Source of the DNA: Gnetum montanum
Taxonomy: Eukaryota; Streptophyta; Gnetopsida; Gnetales; Gnetaceae
Length of the DNA stretch: 64,000 nt
Assembly: GCA_015680685.1 (NCBI GenBank)
Contig: MNCI01001451.1
Location: 739,591 to 803,590, forward strand
Direction: 5' to 3'
How positions within the stretch are numbered: the first letter of the stretch is position 1; every line of letters begins with the position of its first letter. The notes beneath the pieces are model-generated. The model was not told where the DNA came from. It saw only the letters and a program-made list of their open reading frames with translations, and did not search any database. The translations under genes and the position numbers were made by a program. Positions 57,501 to 64,000 of the stretch are shown here, piece after piece.

Positions 57501-60307
57501 TAGTTTTATTTATGAATTTAGACACTATGTAACTATATTTATGAAGCCCTTGATTGTGACTGCTCTATGTTGTCCAAGCATCTGTAGCCTTGTGGGGATT
57601 CTCGGTCCTGCGGAACTAGTTTTGTGTTTTCTTTGTGTTTCTGGTGGGTACCTGGGTACCTGTGGGGCCATTTATGGGGCCCCGTTTTTGATGTGGGGTT
57701 TCTTGGGTGGGGGTTTCGTTGGGGGTGTTTAGTTGATTGTGGCCCTGTCTGTTAAGGTGTCTTTGGTGGTCTGTAGGATTATGATTGAGCAATGCCTCCC
57801 TAACGTACCCATATGAATTATGATTAAAAATCATTTAGGTTGTAGGATAAACACTTTTACCTAATGTCACAATTAGTAATTAGGTGATATGATGCATTTG
57901 TTTGATGTGCCTTGTTGGAACCATGCAAAATTTTTCTTGGGAACATACTAAATGATTTTTAATAAAATTTTCATTTCCATGTCTTTAATGGACGACTTGC
58001 ATTATTTATTTTCTATGTATTATTTGAGTGAGGAGTGTTGGCAAGGTGGGCCTTTGGTGTTCAAATTACCAAGTTGGGTCTTGATATGCTTCAAAAATAG
58101 TGACTACAATGGCAATTGTGAGTCATGGTGGATTTCTTAGATGAGCTAAAATATGAGTTGCAATGGTGATTGCAAGCGGACTATGAGTTGAGATATTCAT
58201 TCAATAGTAAATAAAAAACAAATGGTAAGGTCATAGGTCAAATGTGGGTTGCAGTGAATACTACGAGTTGCACTACGCTTCATGGTGAGGTCACATCAAT
58301 GGTTGCAATTGAATTGCAAGTTATGGATTGCATAATAAACAAATTCCTAAAATTGAATGCAATTCAACTTTAAGTGGTAAGTTGGGTTGTGGTGAGGTCA
58401 TAGTGATGTTTGTCATGCAAAAATTGAGGCAAGATCGATTTAATTTGAGAGTTTGGGGGAAAATTAGGCTCGATGCTTTTGATGTTTTGTGACAATTAGT
58501 TGTCTTGGCAATTCTTAAATTTTTTTGAGAAAATATTTGGGAGTATATTACTGACAAAATATAGTATAGGAAATTACAAACCGTGGGTCATCAGCGATGG
58601 CCCTCAGTGGGTGGGGAAAAAACCCCTAGTCACAAAACAATCCGACACCCCAACAGTCATGCCAAAACCACAAACCCCTTAGAAAACTCAGCAAATGCCT
58701 TGAAGCTGGCAGTATTTTGCCAATGCAAGCTCCTGAGCCTCATAGATTCAGGGATTCCTTTGAACCTCCTAATCTCTACCCCTTCTGAGCTAAACTGAAA
58801 CAACAGGCCTTCTGAAACAGCCAAAAACTGTACATACTCTATCATAGTTCATCTTGTGGCAACCCAATCCCTAATTTGATGTATTCTTGAATGAGCACTA
58901 CTAGATGCAGTTGTGCATTGCACCTTTTAAGCAAGCTCTGTTCTGTAGCTTCACAATCTGAATGGGAATATTAAACACAACTGATTCCTAGGTAAGAGGG
59001 TGTCATGGCTCTTACCTCTCTACAGGTCTGGTCTAACTTCCCACTCCACCCCTGCTTTCTGTTTTTGCTCCTCCTAATGCATGTCCTCCAAGCTCACACA
59101 TGAAGCTCTCATCCAACTCTTTCACTGTCCTGCCATTTCTTCCTCCTCACTTTATATATTTTAAGCTTTTATTGTTTTGCTTTTGTAGAGCTAATTGTAT
59201 TAGATATTGGTTCCTTCTTTTCATGTTTTAGTTGGAGTTCTAAACTATTTTATTTTACATTTGCAAACAGAGAATTTCCCGACTGTCCTTAAAATTTCTC
59301 TGTTTATTTCTTTGTGACAGATACACGTCATTTCATTCAGTGCACACACTGATGCTAAAGGAATCATGGATCTGGTCAAACATGTTTCTCCAAGGCATAC
59401 TGTTCTTGTTCATGGTGAAAAACCACAAATGAAGGTGCTTAAATCAAGAATACGCAATGAGCTTGGGATTTGTTGCTATGATCCTGCTAATAATGAAACT
59501 GTTGAGATTCAACCAGATCATCCGATCAAGGTTGATGTTACCAAAGAGTTTATTAAAAGGAATAAGCAGCTTGCTCAACAGTTCCATGAAGAAGAAGTAT
59601 CAGATATGGATTTATCTTTGCAGGGTATTAACAAAATTGATGAATGCGTAAATGATTCCTTTCCAGTTGAAGGCATTGTGATACTCGATAATTCACAAGG
59701 TGCTAAAGTAAGTCTGTCAGAAGCATTGGATGAAGTCAACAAATACCGGTCTGATGTTACATTTGTATGTTGTTGTCCAATATATATCCAAACAGAATTA
59801 CATGAGAGAGGCAAACTAGTCAATGCTGATGCAGATGGAACAAGCTCGCTAACTGATCAACCTTCTACGAAGAGACGTTGCACCATGGTTCTTGATAGTG
59901 ATTCCAGGGACATGGATGAACAGGCTGACATGCACAAGAGGAAAATGTTTTCAGCAGAGCCAGTGGCCGAGATTACTGAAAATGCTCAAATTACTTCTCA
60001 GTGTCTGCAGCATGTGGTTTCTAATTTGTATGACAATAATGCCGAATTTTTGTTTCTAATATATGCCAGGCTGGTTCAACATTTTGGAGCATTAATATTT
60101 GAGTTAGAGGGCCATTGCATTAAAGGAAAATCCATTAAGATTTATGTTTGCTTAGACAAACAGTGCTTTTACAAGACACATGATTGCCCAAGAAAAGGCC
60201 AGTTAGCTAAAGTTTTATGCTGTAGCTGGTCCAAAGAAGATACCAGACTTGCAGAAAAAGTTATTTATGTTCTTGGCATTATAAAACTAAATGCAAAGGG
60301 AGTTTAA
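27532..60307 (+). CDS. CPSF73-II: Integrator subunit 11 / CPSF73-II RNA endonuclease, 13 exons
   Basis: Coding exons: 27532-27556, 27645-27822, 27915-27987, 29822-29939, 30417-30490, 30914-31050, 31414-31477, 36956-37021, 43249-43318, 43448-43552, 44753-44894, 45107-45203, 59321-60307. All introns are GT-AG with matching phases, giving 711 residues without a stop. The protein is the nuclear metallo-beta-lactamase/beta-CASP endonuclease that cuts nascent RNA 3' ends in the Integrator complex. Zinc and catalytic motifs are all present: FDCGMH (D31), HFHLDH (67-72), YYAGH (H156), YTGDYN (D177), TEST (E202), SAHTDAKG (H392) and LVHGEK (H414). The start MTIQCLVLG sits in a 25-base coding exon. The last exon holds 328 residues including a less conserved C-terminal domain for partner binding. 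The donor after exon 4 is weak (GTTCTA). Introns 7, 8 and 12 are 5.5, 6.2 and 14.1 kb and full of transposons, yet the reading frame is intact, so the gene is probably functional. Confidence 0.95.
27988..29821 (+). other. Intron 3 of the Integrator subunit 11 gene
   Basis: AT-rich, with no coding potential I trust. The stretch 29030-29330 on the minus strand reads briefly as an acidic peptide ([18 protein letters not shown] is the clearest part) and may be a decayed transposase or gene piece, but I cannot place it. Confidence 0.6.
31478..33814 (+). other. Left part of intron 7, no gene seen
   Basis: AT-rich. The stretch 32340-32790 repeats words such as GTGAGTTGCAC and TTGCAAGTTGCAC; similar TTGCAAT/GAGTTGCA words recur at 58140-58400, so both may be remnants of one dispersed family. 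No coding region is supported. Confidence 0.5.
33815..34350 (-). mobile_element. Probable LINE 3' fragment
   Basis: A T-run (a poly-A tail on the minus strand) is followed by GGAAAAATGTTCAAGCTGAT and ATTAATCC, the same layout as the tails of the LINEs at 37597 and 39693. The next 450 bases are markedly GC-rich against an AT-rich intron. No protein motif survives, so the family is uncertain. Confidence 0.45.
34700..35300 (+). mobile_element. Ty1/copia RNase H remnant
   Basis: Frames broken by many stops still show the end of a copia polyprotein: SRYM-like [14 protein letters not shown]-like repeats, [12 protein letters not shown] (normally followed by S and T), SRSK, the DN/HMAKNP region and [11 protein letters not shown], matching the ADxxTKP end of copia RNase H. 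No LTR is recognisable next to it. Confidence 0.7.
36651..36862. repeat. 109-bp tandem duplication in intron 7
   Basis: Two copies starting GTTGATTGAATTCTG at 36651 and 36760. Over about 103 bases they differ at one base (AGCAAAC versus AGTAAAC), so the duplication is recent compared with the surrounding decay. Confidence 0.95.
37597..38118 (-). mobile_element. 5'-truncated LINE copy (same family as 39693-42450)
   Basis: Starts on the plus strand with a T-run and GGAAGGAAGGTTAGGTAAAT, and matches 39693-40215 throughout at roughly 85-90 percent by eye. On the minus strand it still encodes [19 protein letters not shown], that is, the J-domain-like segment with HPD at 38041-38055, followed by [10 protein letters not shown] and [10 protein letters not shown]. 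Homology to the longer copy ends at about 38118, the truncation point. Confidence 0.85.
38119..39692 (+). other. Intron 8 interior, no gene seen
   Basis: AT-rich sequence between two LINE insertions. The 135-residue minus-strand ORF at 38780-39187 has no recognisable motif and biased composition, so I do not call it a gene. Confidence 0.5.
39693..42450 (-). mobile_element. LINE-C, 5'-truncated at the reverse-transcriptase active site
   Basis: The minus strand starts abruptly at [12 protein letters not shown] (about 42440). It continues through the thumb (42095-41898), the zf-RVT region (41680-41480), the conserved C-terminal domain (41475-40830; [54 protein letters not shown]), a coiled coil and a J-domain-like segment. 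About 270 bases of 3' UTR and a short A tail (39699-39693) end it. Truncation at the 5' end is typical of LINE insertion. Frames carry many TAG codons. Confidence 0.9.
39985..40620 (-). pseudogene. LINE-C coiled coil followed by a J-domain-like module
   Basis: A single minus frame with TAG interruptions gives a coiled coil ([39 protein letters not shown]) and then [48 protein letters not shown] and [11 protein letters not shown]. This follows the J-domain plan: YxxLGI in helix I, a basic helix II ending in the HPD loop (40135-40149), then a third helix and a final LR-x-Y-like end. J-domains stimulate Hsp70. The related copy at 37597 keeps HPD with a different Pro codon. At two positions the copies compare as TAG versus TAG and TAG versus CAG. 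Confidence 0.65.
42864..43070 (-). mobile_element. Possible LINE 3' tail
   Basis: A T-run followed by GGAGCAAATTTCGGGACTAT and ATTAATAACAAG has the form of a minus-strand LINE tail, as at 37597 and 39693. Nothing else is recognisable. Confidence 0.3.
43553..44752 (+). other. Intron 10, no gene seen
   Basis: AT-rich, 1.2 kb, with no protein motif, clear repeat or RNA gene. Confidence 0.6.
46772..46925 (+). mobile_element. tRNA-derived SINE-like insertion within LINE-B
   Basis: TAGCCTAGTGGTAAGACTC is an excellent pol III box A, and GGCTTGATTTTGG about 40 bases later is a box B with C-to-T changes. It interrupts LINE-B ORF1, so it is younger than that copy. It is not a functional tRNA: no acceptor stem is apparent. 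Confidence 0.5.
47530..47607. repeat. 26-bp tandem repeat, three copies
   Basis: Three copies of CAATAGACCATGAAGCATAA plus CTCTTA, with a few transitions, between the ORF1 and endonuclease parts of LINE-B. Confidence 0.9.
51095..52100 (+). mobile_element. Ty1/copia RNase H remnant
   Basis: Interrupted frames show [59 protein letters not shown] and, near the end, [14 protein letters not shown]. This is the characteristic end of a copia reverse transcriptase/RNase H. It lies between LINE-B and LINE-D in intron 12. The last 250 bases may contain 3' LTR sequence, but no partner LTR is visible. Confidence 0.8.
52130..53590 (+). mobile_element. LINE-D, truncated at both ends
   Basis: Starts in the reverse-transcriptase thumb ([40 protein letters not shown]), then a zf-RVT region ([29 protein letters not shown]). 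The conserved C-terminal domain follows: [62 protein letters not shown] and LGLILALW at 53549. It stops before the coiled coil. Stops at Trp and Gln positions of the relatives are TAG. Confidence 0.85.
53600..55850 (+). other. Part of intron 12, one unexplained ORF
   Basis: Mostly AT-rich. A plus-strand frame at 54221-54547 (108 codons) encodes [19 protein letters not shown] and [20 protein letters not shown]. Its composition is protein-like and it may be a fragment of a captured gene or transposon, but I do not recognise it. The minus strand near 55430-55380 reads [19 protein letters not shown], also protein-like and unplaced. Confidence 0.4.
55853..56215 (-). pseudogene. TPP2: Tripeptidyl-peptidase II fragment, two exons
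   Basis: Exons on the minus strand: 56215-56047 and 55974-55853, with CTAACAG and TTTTCAG acceptors and GTAATG and GTATGA donors. Phases join without a stop. The protein pieces [47 protein letters not shown], then [19 protein letters not shown] and GEGLLQVDK match the catalytic-serine region of this giant cytosolic subtilisin; GSSMASP holds the serine. Only about 97 residues of a protein normally above 1200 are here, antisense inside intron 12 of another gene. It is therefore a genomic fragment captured with its intron, or a local duplicate, and not a retrocopy. Confidence 0.85.
56700..56812 (+). mobile_element. tRNA-derived SINE-like sequence
   Basis: CAGCTTAGTAGTTAATGC resembles box A, and GGCTTGAACCCC about 45 bases later is a near-consensus box B. 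The surroundings are AT-rich, no tRNA fold with a full acceptor stem is apparent, so a SINE head is the better reading. Confidence 0.45.
57176..57479. repeat. 152-bp tandem duplication in intron 12
   Basis: Two copies beginning GGCCAATG at 57176 and 57328 and ending GGTCATTTAG. They differ at about one base in ten. The sequence is AT-rich, noncoding and otherwise unremarkable. The following 57550-57790 is GT-rich and could be a LINE tail, but I cannot support that. Confidence 0.9.
58512..58900 (-). mobile_element. Probable LINE 3' fragment
   Basis: A T-run, then GAGAAAATATTTGGGAGTAT and ATTACTGACAAAATA, has the layout of the other minus-strand LINE tails, and the next 350 bases are richer in C and A than the intron around them. 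No domain survives. Confidence 0.35.
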
Positions 60308-60587
60308 GTAATTATGGCCACGATTTTCTAGCTTCATACTATTCCTGTCTAAGGGCCCTTCCAATGATATTTCAGAATCATGGGTTTTGTAATTTTTCAG
60401 TATCTATGTAATTTTTAAGTTTTGTATCTTAATTTTTCACCCCATTTCAGATAACAGCATGGTTGTATTTGATTACTTTATTTCTGTTCTTCTGCTGCCA
60501 AATGCTCTATTCCCTTTAACCTGTGGATGCTCGTGGCTGTCGAAGGATTTATCATTTACAAAATAGGTGAGAATAAGTTGGTTATGA

Positions 60588-60593
60588 AATAAA
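60588..60593 (+). terminator. Possible poly(A) signal of the Integrator subunit 11 gene
   Basis: The first AATAAA after the stop codon, 280 bases downstream. Plant poly(A) signals are loose, so this is only a candidate. Confidence 0.35.
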
Positions 60594-61198
60594 TGGCTTC
60601 ACAAGTTTAATCCTGTTACATATCCGATGGTTACAAATACGACCACCTCTTTAATTGACCAGGTGCTCTACGTAATTGGCTTGAGATGGGTTTGAGTTCA
60701 ATTGATGAGAGTGTGGTGATAACTTTTGAAATTTTTTAAATACTAGGATCCGTTTAAAAAGGTTGACATACAGACTATTTATAAAGTTTTGAGAACCTTT
60801 AAGAACTTTTAGACTGGGTATAACATTCATTACTGTTTTATAAAATAAGCAACAGGATACTTGTCTTATGACACGATTGATTTACCATGATTAATAACAA
60901 AATTTACAGGTGGAAAATTATTAAGACTTGGACCATGGTTTTAGTGCGATGTTGTTGTTCTATAGAAGATTCATGGATGCCCCGATTCATATAAATTTTT
61001 TTCTAAGAATGTATTTTTTAGTACCCCTCTCCGGTGGTACTGCACAGATGTAAACTGTAAACTAAGCTTAATGTAAACCCTCGTGGTGTATAGTTACAAA
61101 TACTCAAGTAACTGAGCATATTGAGATTCCCATAAAATGCTTTGCATACGTTTTGTAGTTTTATTCCATTTCAAAATCAATTAATACTTTTTCAATGC
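60594..61198. other. Intergenic AT-rich sequence
   Basis: About 600 bases downstream of the host gene with no ORF, RNA or repeat I can support. Confidence 0.5.
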
Positions 61199-62605
61199 CA
61201 ATTAGAGATGTGACAAATTTAAGTTGATTTGAGTTATACTTCACTTTTCTAAAATGTTTAGTTTAATTTTAGATTTTTTATACTTATTGTTAGATCTCTA
61301 AAACTTCCTCATATATGAGTGAAGATATGTCAAAGTTTAACTTTGTATTGATTCCATTATTGTAGCTAGATCTAGCTATTTAATCTCATCTTGGAATTTG
61401 GAATTTGCAATGGTAAATAGTTACTATATGGAAGCAATGATATTGTAATCTTTGTAACGATCTTTCTTAATTGAAGATTTAAGGAAGTTGCTTGCCATGA
61501 TGCTTTGATGATTTCTATGTTAATATTTTGTAATTTCATTTTGCATGTGTAGTATTTGTAACAAGTGGTACTATAGCCATGTTTTAATAAGTTGTGCAAT
61601 TTTATTTTATTGGCTTAGCACAAAGTGTTCAAAGTGGGTTATTTGCAACTTGTTTCCTATTTCAGATTGACTTTGTATTTAGTGGAAGCTATTTCTATAG
61701 GATGGATAATATGTTTATCTTTGTTCTCATTGATGAATTGAATAGATGCAAAAGAGATCGAGATGTTGGCATTATGGTAAGATTGGACATGTGAGGAAGG
61801 ATTATTTTGTTTTGAAGTGAGGTGATAATGTTGTCCTTTGGGTATGTTGTTGCAGAGATATATCATCTCGCTTCGACGCAAAACCTTCCTTACATATCCA
61901 ATCTTGCCATAATGCCAATTTTGTGCCCTCTACATAAGTTGGTGAAATATATCATGTTATGTTGAGTAGGAGTTATAAATCACTCTTTTGTTTTGTTCAA
62001 GTTTTGTGCTAGTATATATGTTTTTGGGTTAGTACGTATGATGCTATCTTATGTTCATTTAGCTTGAGTAGTGTTGGTAGGTAAGGATGCTTTATGCATA
62101 GGTAAGGATGCTTTTTGCATAGATGCTTCTTAGATGGTTGTGCACACACCTTAGATTTTTACGCATCATCTTGTATAGAAGATTAATTTAATTAGTTGGC
62201 AAGTGGGAGATTGTTAGAGATGTGAAGGCAAATTTTAAACTTGAGTTATACTTCACTTTTGTAAAATGTTAAGTTTAGTTTTAGATTTTTAATAGTTATT
62301 TTTAGCTCACTAAAACTTATTTTTAAAGAACCAATGAAGATTATCAAAGTTGTTGTATGGAAGCAATGGCTTTCTAATGTGTGTGAATGTAACCAAGATC
62401 ATGAGCGGTGGGTGGTGAATGTGGGGTCTCCAGTAAAAGGTTATTGTATGGAAGCAATGGCTTTCTAACGTGTGTGAAGAATTTGAAGAAGTTTTCCTAT
62501 TTTCGCCATCTTTCACTCTCTAATGTATATGTTTTTTGTTATTATGATGATTTGTGTTAATATTTTGTAATTTCATTTTGCATGTGTATTATTTGAAATA
62601 TGTCC
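61199..62605 (+). mobile_element. Miniature Ty1/copia-like LTR element
   Basis: Two direct repeats of about 390 bases (61199-61585 and 62213-62605) share AGAGATGTGA, GAGTTATACTTCACTTTT and CATTTTGCATGTGTA words. After the left one comes TGGTACTATAGCCATG, close to the initiator-Met primer binding site TGGTATCAGAGCC. Before the right one is AAGTGGGAGATTGTTAG, the usual copia polypurine tract and LTR start. The 630-base interior has only a gag zinc knuckle, RCWHYGKIGHVRKDYF, with two Cys changed to Tyr. It is a non-autonomous element of TRIM/TR-GAG size or a deletion derivative. Confidence 0.7.
61764..61919. repeat. Inverted duplication of the gag zinc-knuckle segment
   Basis: Arms 61764-61826 and 61861-61919 are inverted copies of each other (TTGGCATTATGGTAAGATTG versus its complement at the right), separated by about 34 bases. 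Differences between arms are mostly transitions. A transcript would fold into a hairpin with roughly 60-base stems. Confidence 0.85.
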
Positions 62606-62805
62606 AACATTAAAAGTTTTTCATTATACTCAAGCTTGAAAGATATTCTAAAAAGTAATAGCTATCTATTCAGCATTTTGTGCTATATTAGCATAGTAAC
62701 TCAACTCTATTTAGTTTACCTCTAGGTAACATTTTTGTGTATCCCTTGGAATCAAACTTGTTATTTGCATAACCATATGTCAGCTCCTTTAACCAAGTAA
62801 GACAT

Positions 62806-63027
62806 AGTTCACTTACATAAAAGTTTCTTCATATAATAAGTTAATTTAAAAGTTATCATACCACATTGATTGAATAGAGTACTAGCATTAAAATTTTTGG
62901 ATCCAAAATATGTTGCAGTTCACTTACATAGCAGTTTCTTCATATAATAAGTCAATTTAAAAGTTATCATACCACATTGATTTAATGAAGTACCAACATC
63001 AAAATTTTTAGATCCAAAGTATATTGC
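62806..63027. repeat. 111-bp tandem duplication
   Basis: Two copies beginning AGTTCACTTACATA at 62806 and 62917, about 90 percent alike. AT-rich and noncoding. Confidence 0.9.
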
Positions 63028-64000
63028 CATTTCAATTTTGACAACATTGTAATAAACTTTTTTTTTGTCTCATTGAATTAGAGAAGTTTTTTATTTATTA
63101 AAAGAAGATTTGGGAAACTTGCTTTCTAACGGTTAGCTAACTCTACTTTCAACTTTAATATTTTTTATTAATATTTCTTGAAATGATAGGAGAAATAGAA
63201 TTGATGTAAGAGAAAGTTGTCATTCAAAAGATTTCAACCAAATTATTTTTAAACAAAAAATTAAAGTAAAATGTAAATCACAAAATAAAAACTAATAATG
63301 TTCACATAACAAAATCACAAATTGGATGAACATGAAACTCAAGTCTTTTTTTCAATCTAGTTTACATTCATAGTGTTTAGCAAAATTGTTTGTATTCACA
63401 AACTTTCTTATAAGAATTGGATTAGGAATTGTAAAACATAGAGCACTAAAGCTTTTTAAGGCTTCTACTAGATGTATCAAACTAATTACAAATAGCATTA
63501 TCAACTTGATATCTATTTACAAATAGCATTTACAAACTATCACAATATTAAAATTGATATTGAAATTGAAGCTTTATTATGTCCAAAGATCCATCTATTA
63601 GACAGATATTACATTTTCATGAAAAATAAAGATAGACTCTACAAATTGACCAAACACCAATGAGGTTAGCAAAAAAAAATCATACAAGGTTTTTGCTATA
63701 ACATTATAACATTGTCTCAAATGGTTAATCACAACATAAGAAAGAAACACAAGTAACTCATCTTCAAGGGCTCTTGACCTACATAACCTATAAATGTGCT
63801 CTTCTTGGAGGAGTTGAATTCATCTTTCACTTTCAATTCTAAGATGATAAAAACTTAAGCAAATCTTGGTAATAAAATTTTGATACTTGATTGGAATAGT
63901 AGCCATACATCCAGTTAGTAAGATCTAATGTGATATAAATAAAACTATTTTTGCCTTCGAACATCTATGTTAAAACCTTCTTCTTGAGTACCTAGCCAAT
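63028..64000. other. AT-rich sequence without recognised features
   Basis: I see no gene, RNA or clear transposon in the last kilobase. Confidence 0.5.

Overview
The window looks like nuclear DNA of a large-genome land plant. One intact host gene has 13 short exons over 32.8 kb. Its introns are packed with decayed LINEs, Ty1/copia fragments and SINE-like pieces, and its left flank is a nested LINE/LTR-retrotransposon cluster. A gymnosperm or another repeat-rich plant fits, but nothing here fixes the species.

Left part (1-24240, mostly minus strand): an L1-type LINE (LINE-A) is split by an 18.7 kb Ty3/gypsy element. LINE-A ORF1 lies at 23139-24229, and its ORF2 (endonuclease, reverse transcriptase, zinc finger, C-terminal extension) at 1-4427, with a 312-base assembly gap at 1678-1989. 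The inserted element (4428-23138) has two LTRs, a primer binding site, gag, protease, reverse transcriptase, two RNase H domains and integrase, all on the minus strand. The second, plant-type RNase H and a branch point plus acceptor between protease and reverse transcriptase place it in the Tat/Ogre group. Between protease and reverse transcriptase it carries a gene on the opposite strand: TATA box, eight exons with phase-matched GT-AG introns and 1080 codons, broken only by scattered stop codons. This is the most unusual object in the window. Its first intron holds about 19 copies of a 40-bp unit that can form a hairpin, and related AGCGT-containing words recur in the LTRs and leader.

Middle and right (27259-60600, plus strand): the host gene encodes the plant homologue of Integrator subunit 11 / CPSF73-II, a metallo-beta-lactamase/beta-CASP RNA endonuclease. 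I could join 13 exons with matching phases into an uninterrupted 711-residue protein with all catalytic motifs. Its introns contain two related minus-strand LINE copies (37597-38118, 39693-42450), two plus-strand ones (45600-51030, 52130-53590), two Ty1/copia RNase H remnants, and an antisense two-exon fragment of tripeptidyl-peptidase II with intact splice sites.

The LINE copies share an extension after the reverse-transcriptase zinc finger: a conserved domain I do not recognise, then a coiled coil, then a segment resembling a DnaJ J-domain with an HPD motif. Downstream of the gene (61199-62605) is a miniature copia-like element containing an inverted duplication of its gag zinc knuckle. The remainder is AT-rich DNA with a few tandem duplications.
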